Shown piece by piece: positions 52,801-63,716 of a stretch of DNA of 64,000 nt (within the stretch, counting starts at the first letter, position 1; the number at the start of each line of letters is the position of its first letter). This DNA is from Siderastrea siderea (Eukaryota > Cnidaria > Anthozoa > Scleractinia > Rhizangiidae). A program made the translations under genes and the position numbers. The notes below the pieces were generated by a model. That model saw nothing but the letters and a program-made list of their open reading frames with translations. It was not told where the DNA came from and did not search any database. The DNA lies in NCBI GenBank assembly GCA_964030785.1, contig OZ034970.1, positions 18,737,134-18,801,133 on the forward strand. The letters are read 5' to 3'.

Positions 52801-53277
52801 TTTCGCTGAAATTATAGCGCGATTGACCGAGTTAAATTGTCAAACTCATTTGTTCAAAATTCGTGATGTGAAAAACGGGCTTTTTCCGAACCGTGCTTCT
52901 TCTCATGGACATGAAAAGTCAAACACATACACGGCAGATTTTTGTGAGCCAAAATAACTCAGATTTAAAGTGCTGTGGTAATTGAGAGAATCGTTTCGCT
53001 TATAAATGGTATGGCAATAGCTACAATTTAGCACAGAAATGGATTTTGTCGCTTTTAAACAAACAGTTACCACAACATAGGGCACTTTAGTAACCTCTCG
53101 AGGACATATCAGGGCCAAATACATGCAGATTTGTGTGGTATTAACTGACTACTTGCATGCAGTGGGTTTACAGCAGTAAGTATTCCCATGATTTTATTTA
53201 GTTTTTTCTGCAAGGATCTAAGCATAGCTATCATCAAGAGAGGCAAGAGTTACAAAAGTGCCTGACTTTTCTTCTGG

Positions 53278-53303
53278 AGAGAGAGAGAGAGAGAGAGAGA
53301 GAG
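53278..53303 (+). repeat. GA microsatellite between X2 and X3
   Basis: This tract is the only sequence separating two directly repeated X elements. Confidence 0.9.
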
Positions 53304-53311
53304 CCAGAGGA

Positions 53312-53505
53312 AAGGGCACTTTTGTAACGAAAAAAGGGAACTTTCGTAACGAAAAAAGGGAACTTTTGTAACGTCAGGAACTTTTGTAACGAAAAAAGGG
53401 AACTTTTGTAACGAGTAATGGGGAACTTTTGTAACGACAGGGAACTTTGGTAACGGCAAGGAACTTTTGTAACGTACAAACAGGGAACTTTAGTAACGAG
53501 TGTAG
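53312..53505 (+). repeat. Subterminal repeats of X3
   Basis: About ten GGGAACTTTTGTAACG-type motifs. A reverse-strand open frame rich in KVP/FVTKVPFF here is an artefact of the repeat. Confidence 0.8.
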
Positions 53506-54397
53506 GGACAGTGTCGCACAGTCACCTATTTAATCAACCTAGAAAAATGGTGATTGTTCCAATAGTCAAATCTCTTTGCTGATTTCGTCAAAATACATCG
53601 TTGCAACCTGCTGTTAACGATTTCTTAACAAAACCAGCTGGATCACCTTCAGCATCCTTACGGAATTTAAGCGGCAAAATTCCACACGACTGCCCATACT
53701 ATTTACCAACCAGTCAGTTTTTTATTTTTTTTATTTTTGCCAAGCCTAAGCTGCATGTCAAAAATATGACAAAAATTTTTCATGCAGGCAGAATTGATAT
53801 AGATTATACCCACTAAGGAGCTCTATCCCTTTTCCGGACAAAAAATAATAATTTTACAATCTTTTTCCAGGTCGGATAACCTGAAATGATTGGTATACTG
53901 CACTTAGTTGAAACTGCGACTACGACATTTGTTGGAACTCAATGCACACATAAACTCTCAATTTAAACTACCTTTTAGTCAATTTTTTGCTCTAAAACTG
54001 AGCAAGATGCAATGAAAGGTCATTTTCATAAGAAAAGAACCGTCTTGGACCAACAAATGTAAGTGTTGTTATACAAAAATCAAAAACTGAAAATAAGGAA
54101 AACTAAAAGGGTTTTTGGGTTGTTACAAGAATTAAAAGAACATCATATAATAAGTAAACACAAAGAACAAGCGAGCTGGTTTAGGTATCACTAGGCGTCA
54201 GTGGATTCTGTGGAAGGGAGAAAGCCTTCTGACATGCCATGAAAAATATTACAGCACTTAAGAAAAGGCAAGACCAAGAAGTGAAATTTAAGATTTGTGA
54301 TTGTTACAGGTCGGTGATAGGTTGGAAACGAAATAACACAAACGTCTACCTGTGTTTTCTATCTCACACCAACTGTATCTAAGACATGCGACGTTTA

Positions 54398-54560
54398 TGT
54401 ATAAAAATGTTTGAACGGTCTAGCTCCTGTGTACTTCCAGAGCTTGTTTACCTTGAGGTGTAGTATTCACAGTCTTAATACCAGGCGTAATAATTAGTCG
54501 CAGGTCCCAAGTGCAGGGTTGCCTTCGCACAAGATGCCTCGCAATTTGATTTATGCGCAC
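54398..54560 (+). pseudogene. LINE RT C-terminal remnant inside X3
   Basis: This is the third copy of the remnant, with more substitutions than in X2. Confidence 0.35.
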
Positions 54561-57500
54561 GTTAGTTTTTTTTTTTTTCATTTTTTATGTAAGTCAAATT
54601 TTTCTTATTTTAATTTTATTTTTTTCTTCACTGTAATTATGTTGTTATAGTCAAGAAACGTTGCAAATTGGTTTTCAAAATCCTCAGGAGAAAATCAATA
54701 AATGTACATGTAATTTTATTCTATCCCGCGTTCGGGTAAGGCAGTGTTCGCCTTGCGCTCTTATTGCGTAGGCCCACAAATTGCTATGGAACTTCAACGT
54801 TCATGTGGCATAAAATAGACGTTTATCCAATCTCAACGACGCTTTTCATCTCAGCAACCTATTAATTCAAAAGATGAAAGATAAAAGACTTCTTGGAATT
54901 TATTGCCAGCTAACAAGTAGTGGCTCCTATAAGGTTCTTAAGTGACTTTCCTTAGTAATTTGTAATTAATCACTTCCCTACCCTGCGTGTAGTTAAATAT
55001 GCAAGGACTTTTCTTGGATGCCTATGTAACGGTATAGATCGGGTAACAGTCTTACAGCTGATGGCTTTAAACCCTATTTAGCTTAGGAGGTGGGGAGAAC
55101 AAAGTGCCCGCGCTCAGTTGGAACCCTAATAACTTTGTATTATGCAAGCAAAAGCCACCAAACTGTGTTACTTTCCTTAAAATTTATCTAGAAACAATTT
55201 GGTGTGACATGTCCTTGTTCATCCAATTTGTTGTTGCCATGGCAACCATATTTTGACAGATGCTTTTTCACAATTTTAAGTTTTACTGTTCTAAATGAAA
55301 AATTCTATTTCCACTTCGCTAACTTTTACATTTTTACACCATTTGAGTCTTCTTATGTTGCTTTTCAATGGTTATTGACCACTGTTAATGGTTTCTTAAG
55401 GTTTTAGAAAAAGCAAGGAATTACGTCAGGTAACGTCACGAAATGTTGTTACTGGACCTCAAAGGAAACGTTTTGGGACACCTATATCACCCTCGAGATT
55501 TTCGATTCAAGGCTTTAATACTCTCGGAGTTGGACCCAATTTTTGTCCTCACAATTCTTAACCTCGGACGTACAAGGAATGGGGGGGGGGAGGGTGCCAG
55601 CCCCTATAAGGAATTCTCTTGAATTTTCCGAATATGATTCTTCCTTAGTACCTGCCATTTTCAGTAGCTGTACGCATATCCCTTACACACATTTTGACCT
55701 AAGTTTGGTGAGAATCATTTACTACGGTTACGAGATATGACGTCATAAGTAGCAGGTGGTCAAGCCATTTTTGAGTAAAAATGCGTGTTGTTAGGTGATA
55801 AAAGATAAAGAAGCAAAGTGCTTAATTATGTCATATTCTACTTGTCTAGCATTAAGAATGGCAATTTCCGCCCTTTTTAGGAGAACTTCTACAATACTAG
55901 ATGGTGGCGTCACAGGCCCCCAGCAGCGCCACAACCCATAATACATAACTCATCTTGTGGAGCACATCACAGACTAAAGGCAAAATCTTTTCAAAACATG
56001 CTAATATATAAGAAACCCAAGAGGGGTTCCATCACCCCCCTCCTCCCATTGTACCACGCTGGGGGTATGACTTTTCCCGTGCGTCCGAGGGTCACGACTT
56101 CGCTCAAAAAAAAACTTCATGCTATATGTTACATTTTAAGATCATTTTGATCATTCATTTATTGGTTTGAATTACTTTTAGGCCAATTTTGGTGGTTTTC
56201 AGAGGTTTTGACAAAAACATGAAATCTTAGATGACGGATTCAAGACGGCGCCATTTTGGCATAAATGGCGTATTACCCACATCATGTAACGTCATCAGGT
56301 CATGTTGTGAACTTCAAAAGAAAGATTTTTGGACGTGCTATCGAAGTTTCGTTGTCGTAGCTTAAACTTTCTTGGAGTTAAGAAGGCGGCATTTTGAGCC
56401 TCCTCCAAGCTCGGGAACAAAAAAAGCCCAAGCTGAATAGGATTAAGAGTGGACCCTGTAACAGTTAAAAGTGGAATTTTTAGCAACTTTTAACTGCTAC
56501 TGCCGTTTATTTGAACAGCTGATATTGAATGGCGCGAAATAACTTGAAAATACCTTTCACCACTACAATGTACGTAAATAGTTAAAAAAAATTAAAGCCA
56601 CTGACATTAAGACCCCATTTGGAACCTCTAGCTAATTAAGCGCAATGATATACAAACATATCAATCAAGGATAAGTTAAAAACATTAAAAAAGACAAATG
56701 AAAACAGAGAAGTATGTACAAAGTTTCCTGCAGACCAGTAAATAGTTCAAAAGGTTGTCCTAACTTTGCGCTGCAAATCAGACCGCGTGAAGGCTAGCTT
56801 GCACTACAAGTTAAGTGGGTGATACTCAATCATCATCATCTTGTTTATCATTCTTTCGTTCATCTTCTTTTTACTTGAAGTAAAAAGTACACGTTCACGT
56901 TCTTCGTAAATACTTTTACTACTAAATGCACTCCTCTGCAATATTTTATTTGAAGTTGTCCCAGAGCTACGCCCTCTTTCTTGTACGACAAAACGATGGT
57001 TGTCTCGGGTACTGTAAAACTTCACCGTTTTGTGCATTGCTTTGGAAATGTTTCTAAGCAACAGAATAGCTCACAGGTAGTCAATTGTATATTACACAAT
57101 TAGTATTACTCGTTTTTACTATAATTCAGCGATACATTGAGCCGTATATACAGTACCTGCAACCATACACCCTTACCGCCAGTACCGCGAAAAGCGCCAA
57201 AGTAGAATAAACACATTTTCACAGCTCTAACTCCTCTTCCTTTTTTAGGACAAAGTTCAATTTTTGGTCAACTATTTCTGTCATACTAAAGTTTAACTTG
57301 ATTGCATTAAACTTCACAATCTCTCAAGAAATTATTGTTAAACCACCTTCTGGAACTTCTAGCAAATAGGGAACTTTTGTAACATCGCCGCTTTTTTGAC
57401 ATTAAACATTAAACTTGAAATCTCCATAAAAAAATTAGGATTTATCCGACTCTCTCCAAGGTTTCTTTGTTGCATTGGCAAAAGATAGCTTCAACTTTTC

Positions 57501-57974
57501 CTAAAATTATAGCGCGATTGACCGAGTTAAATTGTCAAACTCATTTGTTCAAATTCGTGATGTAAAAAAACGGGCTTTTTCCGAATCGTGATTCTTTTCA
57601 TGGACATGAAAAGTCAAACACACACACACGGCAGATTTTTGTGAGCCAAAATAACTGAGATTTAAAGTGCTGTGGTAATTGAGAGAATCATTTGGCACAT
57701 AAATGGTAAGGCAATAGCGACAATTTAGCACAGAAATGGATTTTATTGCTTTTAAACAAACAGTTACCACAACATAGGGCACTTTCGTAACCTCTCGAGG
57801 ACATATCAGAGCCTAATACATGCAGATTTGTGTGGTATTAACTGACTACTTACATGCAGTGCGTTTACAGCAGTAAGTATTTCCATGATTTTATTTTGTT
57901 TTTTCTGCAAAGATCTAAGCATAGCTATCATCAAGAGAGACAAAAGTTACAAAAGTGCCTGACTTTTCTTCTGG

Positions 57975-58026
57975 AGAGAGACAGAAAGACAGAGAGACAG
58001 AGACAGAGACAGAGACAGAGACAGAG

Positions 58027-58072
<46 letters not shown>
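57975..58072 (+). repeat. Compound GA / GACAGA / CA microsatellite at right edge of X3
   Basis: It starts GAGAGAGACAGAAAGACAGA, goes through (GACAGA)n and a short (CA)n, then a long (GA)n. It gives artefactual Arg-Glu or Thr-Glu repeat frames. Confidence 0.9.
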
Positions 58073-58073
<1 letters not shown>

Positions 58074-58074
<1 letters not shown>

Positions 58075-58578
58075 TGGTTCAACATCGCCGAGGAAACACC
58101 ACTCAACAGGCCATTCGAATGTACAATGAACCCTATTTTCGTGAACTGATTTGGACCCTGGAAGATCGAGCACGGCAGATGATGATGGCACTTGACGTCC
58201 TCCACAAGCTTAGGCAAGCGTCTCATCGTTTCACCTGCAGGGGTAGGCTCCATGTCCAATCGTGTCTCCCCCACCACCATTCAAGAGAACCTGGGAAACC
58301 CAGATCACATTGACGAAGCCTGGGATTAAGTGGAAGTGGGAGCCATGACAAGATATTTGGCATCCCTCCCCTCAGCACCCACTGGCATAGGAGCGGCTTC
58401 CCCTGCTGGGGTTGGCACCCCTTCCAGTGGGTTTTTGAACCCCTTCCACGGGATCAAGCACCCCCTCCTCAGGTGCCTGGATCTCATCAGAAAGCTGACA
58501 CAAGGGGAGTCCTTGACTTTCTTCAGGAGCCTGAATCCCACGAACCCCATATTTGGGGAGTCCATTTCTTTCACATAG
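58074..58578 (+). pseudogene. P5 remnant (unit 3)
   Basis: It has the same two-part structure as unit 1: TTQQAIRMYNEPYFREL, then the Pro/Gly-rich PTGIGAASPAGVGTPSSG in another frame. It starts directly after the microsatellite. Confidence 0.4.
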
Positions 58579-58604
58579 ACGAAAAAGAAGCTAGTACACT
58601 ACGT

Positions 58605-59378
58605 TCAAAAAAGGTGTGTATCCAGATAATGTTTCGTTAACCATTGCCAAAATAGATAGCATTCCACCAGAGAACAGTGGGTATGTGCGTGCAGATGGTG
58701 ACCATAAACGAATCCTACGTTTCCACCAATCAGCAACAGCTCATTGGCTTTGGGACAACCAAACTCTTTCAAATCCACACAGGGAATGTTCAGTTTGTTC
58801 AACAGATCCTTTTCAATGTGACCTCCTTTGTAGACCACGATATACTGTTGTCTCCTACGCCTCCGCTCATACGTGCTTACAAACATTTCCAAGTAAATGG
58901 GAGGGTCTGCCATTTTCCAGGAGCGAGCATGAAAGGGGAGAGCATGGACTCCAGCGTGGCATAGCTCACGATTCTCTCGTCTTTATCAGACAAACTCTCA
59001 TAAATTCAAACTGTAAACTGGATCGTCCACGCTGCAGGTCGCACTGTCCAACTTCACGGGCCAAAAATTGTGTCCACAGAAAACCCATCCATTTCTAAAA
59101 TCAAACAAATAGGTCGCTGGGTCGCAAGTGGGGCTACACATGACAGGGAATCGGTAAACATGTGGCGTAGGCTCGCAAGAGAGAGAAGGGAGTCAACTGT
59201 AATCCCCACTTTTCTTGACCACACAAATGACAGCATTGATCTTGCCTTGAAACAATAGCCATTTTTTCCTTTCCTGGTTGGTCACCGCTCGCTCCATTTT
59301 ATTCGCATCCAAATAACATGGCCGGCAACGAGTGCTGGAAAAATAAGGAGGGAGAGGGTTATCCTTGTATTTTTTCAA
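58605..59378 (-). pseudogene. P6, nuclease-like hypothetical (unit 3)
   Basis: The C-terminal frame keeps KGGHIEKDLLNKL, VDLKEFGCPKANELL and HHLHAHTHCSLVECYLFWQW. The N-terminal frame keeps CRPCYLDANKMERAVTNQER. One codon is lost near STYERRRRR relative to unit 1. The frames are disconnected by indels, as in the other units. Confidence 0.45.
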
Positions 59379-59453
59379 AACAAAAACAAGAGACGCCGAA
59401 CCTTTAGAAAAAAAGAGCGACTCGGTGGCATCCTTTCACTCTTACTGGTTACC

Positions 59454-59740
59454 ATGGCCGAAAGATGACAAAGTCGACGTTTGCAAGGGCTTGTTCCCGA
59501 GATCCCTCAAACCCAGTTTCGCTGCGCTTGTTTTTCCGACGATGGTGTCAGAGATATCATACCTCGTGTCCCATGTGCCTCGATGAACAACAACAGCCCC
59601 CTCCCCCCGTTGCTGTGGTCCCTCCTGCTCAGCCACGCCTTAACTGTGGAGTAGTGATTGAACGGCTGAGGCAACTACTCAATTCCCCTGACTTGGGACG
59701 ACAAGTTGATCAAGTAAGAGCCATTATTCTTACTGTCTAA
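59454..59740 (+). pseudogene. P7 (unit 3)
   Basis: The ATG at 59,454 meets a TGA at codon 5. The QQQPPPPVAVVPPAQP and ERLRQLLNSPDLGRQV parts are in another frame, open to 59,740. Confidence 0.35.
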
Positions 59741-59799
59741 GCACGTAGGAGTAAGAAAAAACAATTTTTAAATTTTTTTGTCGTCTGTCGTCGTGTCTC

Positions 59800-59983
59800 G
59801 TCGCCACCATCGTCATTTAATGATTCACCTTATGACTTTGTTCGTAGATGCATGGGTCATTCCTACTTTTCGAGTCGACGTTTTTCACACAGAACTCCAC
59901 CCTGACTAAATGCAATCCATAGAATTGTCAACCTCCTGCAACCTTGGAACCGGTCTTTTTTGCAACGAGCACTGGAAACGATC
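59800..59983 (+). pseudogene. P8, 3'-truncated at the unit 3/4 junction
   Basis: It matches 8,330-8,515 and 35,770-35,970, including the premature TAA seen in unit 1. It ends at GAAACGATCG, where P1 of unit 4 begins. Confidence 0.35.
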
Positions 59984-60347
59984 GGAGTGGCAAGCGGACG
60001 TCCTGTGGTTTCGTAGTCATCTCAAGTTGGACGTAGACCAAGAGAACGCCCGTCTGTTTGTCAGATTTTACTGGAGCGTTTGGAGCAGACGCCAGAAGAA
60101 GGTTCTTGAAGAGATGTTGAAGAGTGAGATCGCGCCTTAGGTTTATAAGAACAAGGTGGAGCGTTTGGACAACTCGTGCAGGTCGACTTCCATGGAGAAC
60201 TTTGAAGCACTCGACTATCACCTGCAAATCAAGATTGCCAAGTTTCATGGCAGTTGGCGTTTCCAGGCGATGGGCGAGTGTTACAAGAACATCAAGGAGG
60301 ACCGAAAAGATAAGAATCGTTTGAATGAACATTTCACTTGTTATTGA
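59984..60347 (+). pseudogene. P1, 5'-truncated (unit 4)
   Basis: It begins EWQADVLWFRSHLKLDVDQE with no stop at the unit 2 TAG position. A deletion of about 20 bp fuses FYWSVW to SRRQKKVLEEM, and a TAG follows at IAP. A second frame carries the C-terminus to 60,347. It has no promoter. Confidence 0.5.
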
Positions 60348-60530
60348 TTTGATTTGTTAGACAAGACCTGGGAGTCAAGAAAGAAAGAGACATCCTGTCC
60401 GTGTCTTGCCACGCAACCTTAGCGGGTTCTAAGCGTTCCTCTTTTTTACCTTTTTACATTATAAACGGCTTTTTTTAAAAGAATGACTCAAACGTAACGC
60501 TCATGGGAACCACATCTTCTTCAGCACAAA

Positions 60531-60767
60531 GTGGTTCTTGTTGAATCAAGTACCTATGTCTTTCACAATTGCATTTCTTCCAACATGACTCGCGTGTCTT
60601 CTTTATCATCAGGCAAACGAAAAGTGCGCTTGGATAGGGCTTTGATTTCTTGTTGGTGCCCGCGTCAATGTGTCGGGAACCAATCGGAGCACTGTTTTGG
60701 TGGAGAGTGGGTAATGAGACGGACGGTACTAGATTTGAGTGGGAATGTAGAACACAATTACATCTAA
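60531..60767 (+). pseudogene. P2 (unit 4)
   Basis: It keeps the cysteine block and the DLSGNVEHNYI segment, then a stop. It has an internal deletion near the N-terminus (STYVFHNCIS). Confidence 0.4.
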
Positions 60768-60905
60768 ACGTTTGTCCAGGGCCTTTTCGACTGTCTATCG
60801 AGAGCCCCTTTTAAGACGTTTGGCGTCGTTTCTCAAAGGACTCGAGCATTTTCTATAATCCAGTAATTGCTCTGCAATAAATGACGCACGTTATTAATTC
60901 CAGTA

Positions 60906-61684
60906 ATGATTTGCACTTGCATACCAAAACACTTACCCATTTCTTCGGATACTTCATCCGTTTGGTTAGCACTTCCCGTGCTTCCGTGCTTAAGGTTCCT
61001 AGCCCACCTGGAAGAAGAAGGAAAAGGAGGAAAACTAAACCCCCGTGATTCAACAAATTATACTGGTTGGCTAAGATCAATTCAAGAAGGACGAGGTGGT
61101 GTATTTGGGACGATCCGCTGAAGACGATCCAGCTTTCGTGGCGGACCTAATGAAAAAGGTCCCCGATTACCTTCCCAATTCTAACAACCCTGACTGCCAT
61201 GAAATCCTTTTTGAATTACAACCAAGAACGTAAGACCCCAAGACTGGTACAACTGCCTCAAGAGGCCTCCATTAGAGAAACCAATGATTACTAGTGTGGG
61301 GAAAGACACATGTTGGTGATTCAACCTCACACAGACGTTTTTCAGACGGGAAAAGTACTGGTACCTGAAGTGCGAATCAAAATGCGCTTGTACTTTAACA
61401 GCCCTCTGCTCCTTCTAAATGGAGTGGGACTCGCAGGCCGTCTTCAACCGGAAGACATCGAGATGCGCTTTCATCTTTGCCAACTGAGACTGTATGAAGC
61501 AGTGTACAAGATCCTATTTGCTAAGAGACACAATACAAGAGAACTGGCATCCTACCTCTACGTAAGTGAAAGCCCGACCTTCAACATGCAAGGCAATCAA
61601 GCGAGCGTTCAATGGAGATGTGAACCAAGACCCCTCCTGCTTTCGTAAATTTAAGTTAACTTTCATTCGCCAAATGAAATACCC
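60906..61684 (+). pseudogene. P3 5' part (unit 4), cut by inverted block
   Basis: The frame 61,310-61,648 has the LVPEVRIKMRLYFNSP and FHLCQLRLYEAVYK core. It continues past YLYV into SESPTFNMQGNQASVQ because of a one-base loss. P3 ends at 61,684, where PLE-A sequence starts. Confidence 0.45.
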
Positions 61685-63716
61685 CAAGATTCCACATTGT
61701 CAGGCATGTGATTAGTGTCTTTGACGTAGCGCGGTAGGTTTTCTACAAGAGGCTTGGTAATCATATCGAGGGAAGTGGCTAGGAGTTCAGTAAGACAGTT
61801 ACAGGTTGATACTATAGGTCTGCCCAGGTTCCCTGGTTTATGAATCTTGGGAAGGAGGTAGAATTTTGAAGTACGGGGGTGGTCAAAAATTAAACTGGTG
61901 GTTGCTGGTGGAAGCTCGCGTTTAGAAATGGCGTCATTGACAACCTCAGCAACTTTCTTATTATGGTCAAGGGTAAGATCACGATCTAGCTTTGATAAAA
62001 AGATAAGTCTGACGCCTTTTAGCTTCCTGGATGTAAAGGTCACGAGTCTAAACTACAACAGCACTGCCTTTGTCTGCTGGTTTGGCTGCAACGTCTTTGC
62101 GTTGTCGTAAAGAGAAAAGAGCTTCTTTTTCTAGTGGGGATAGGTTTGTTTTAGTAACCCGCTAATTGTCATGGAGCATCTTGTAGTCGAGGTGGTGTCC
62201 AGTTGGAAAGTGAATATTTTATGGTCCTAAAAGGGTCCTCACACTTATTTGATGGTTGACTTGGGGGTCTGGCGTTTGATGGGTCCGAACTAAAATGCGC
62301 CTTCAGACGGAGACGGCGGGAAAACTTTTCGCAGTCTGCTTTTCTGTGTATTCGTCATCATGGGCTCTAGTTGGGATACGCGAAAGACCCTTCCTAAGAA
62401 GACGTCGTTCTTGTTCAGTTAGCTCAAGGTTTTCAGTGATAGTCTGGGTCATTACATGCGGATCTCAGTTCGTTGAGGATATCATCAATAGCGATAGTTA
62501 ATGATTGACATCTATGTTGCATGGATACGATGGTTGCACGCATAAGGCAACGAAAGAAGTGCTTTCTAACAATATCTACTTGCCTCTTGTATTGAGTGAA
62601 GTTTCCTTGTGAAAGGTTCGATCTCGAGAAAATTGATGTGAAATCCATTAGGTATTAGCCCGTGGCGTAGGCATCTGCTTAGGAAACCAACGTGGCTGGA
62701 AAACCGTGTTTTGTCAAATATTTTGTCTGCCAGGTGAAGGGGCCCCCTTTTTAGATATCTCATGGTAGTGGCTGACTTTGCTGTTGAGTTTTCTCTTTAA
62801 ATTTCTCATGAAGTTACTTGGATGTGGCAGTCTTGATGTTAAAGTCTAGGTGGGAAAGTACTTTAAACGGAAAATTGCATAAAGACTGTATAGCGCATGT
62901 AAATCGAGATATTATTGATGTAACTTTAAATGTGTCTCTGCGCTTGAAGTAGAAAATCGGAAAAATCTCTTCTTCAGTGAGAAATAATGGCGTTAAGCAA
63001 TAACGCGCGTCGGTTAATTTTGAAAGTCAAAAATGAATCTACGACACGCACGCTAGAAAGCACGCTAAAAAGTAACTATCAGAGAAATGCAAAGTCAGTG
63101 TTCAATTCACTTGGTTATAAAGTCTTGTGATGGAAGATTAATCTTGCTTCCATGCTGCGTCGAAACATTACTTGATGTCCATGTTGAACACATAATTGTG
63201 GGTGCCGGAAAACGAAAAGATTCGACAATGTCAAGCATGTGATTAGTGTCTTTGACGTAGCTCGGTAGGTTTTCTACAAGAGGCTTGGTGATCATATCGA
63301 GATAAGTGGCTAGGAGTTCAGTAGCAAAGTTACAAGCTGATACTATAGGCCTGCCCGGGTTCCCTGGTTTATGAATCTTGGGAAGTAGGTAGAATTTTGA
63401 AGCACGGTAGGTGGTCAACAATTAAATTGGTGGTTGATGGTGAAAGTTCCACTTTAGAAATGGCGTCATGGACGACCTCAGCAACTTTCTTATTACGGTC
63501 CATGGTAAGATCACAATAGTGGGGCGGATATGGGCTGGAATTTGTTCACTTTCTGTTAAAAGCACAAAATTTGGTGGAAAGATAGTTTTTAACGTGTTGA
63601 AGGATATCTGATATAGTGCCACTGCGAAAATTTGACGTGAGCTGTTAAGAGGGCGTTTCAAAATGGCCCCCACCTTGAACCGGAAGTGGAATTGTAACTT
63701 AATAGAAAAGCCCTAA
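61685..63716 (-). mobile_element. Inverted copy of the PLE-A(1)/PLE-A(2)/Y junction block
   Basis: Read on the minus strand, this matches about 12,880-14,870. The order is Y right end (63,716-63,517), the ACAAT flank, RT part with FYLLPKIHKPGNPGRPIVS near 63,370, then the PLE-A 5' region. HLADKIFDKTRFSSHVGFLS follows near 62,740, then ELTEQERRLLRKGLSRIPTR near 62,420, KPADKGSAVVV near 62,080 and a second LLPKIHKPGN near 61,860. The shared internal junctions show that it is a segmental copy, not fresh insertions. It retains about 45 bp near 63,110-63,155 that unit 1 lost. Confidence 0.85.
63517..63716. mobile_element. Element Y terminal fragment in the inverted block
   Basis: It begins AGTGGGGCGGATATGGGCTG, the Y terminus, next to ACAAT, the complement of the candidate target duplication ATTGT. 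It follows Y to GAAAAGCCCTAATA and then switches to unrelated DNA. Confidence 0.7.

Larger units (their letters stand above)
48677..53277. mobile_element. Element X2
   Basis: It has the same ends and subterminal repeats as X1. It is 4,601 bp and includes a segment near 50,830-51,050 that X1 lacks. It is followed by a GA tract and then immediately by X3. No transposase frame is seen. Confidence 0.75.
53304..57974. mobile_element. Element X3
   Basis: It is 4,671 bp with the same termini. Its subterminal cluster (53,312-53,505) is larger, with about ten motifs. It diverges from X2 by many substitutions and small indels across its length, including a G10 run near 55,581, so the pair is not a very recent duplication. 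Confidence 0.75.
45920..59983 (+). repeat. Macro-unit 3 (double element X, no array)
   Basis: It contains P1, P2 and P3, two tandem copies of element X separated by a GA tract, then P5, P6, P7 and the first part of P8. At about 59,984 the P8 sequence passes directly into the middle of P1 of unit 4. The PLE, P9, P10, P11, satellite array and P12 segments are therefore missing. Confidence 0.85.
59984..61684 (+). repeat. Macro-unit 4 (partial: P1, P2, part of P3)
   Basis: It begins inside P1 (at the EWQAD codons), continues through P2 and stops within P3. There it joins an inverted Penelope-like block at 61,684/61,685. No P5 or later part is seen in the window. Confidence 0.85.

Noticed and set aside
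53234..53479. Reverse-strand frames with repeated KVPFF/VTKVP motifs
   Set aside because: They are produced by the GGGAACTTTTGTAACG subterminal repeats of element X and do not represent a repeat protein.
57931..58280. Open frames rich in Arg-Glu, Ser-Leu or Thr-Glu dipeptides near GA tracts
   Set aside because: They are translations of the (GA)n and (GACAGA)n microsatellites.
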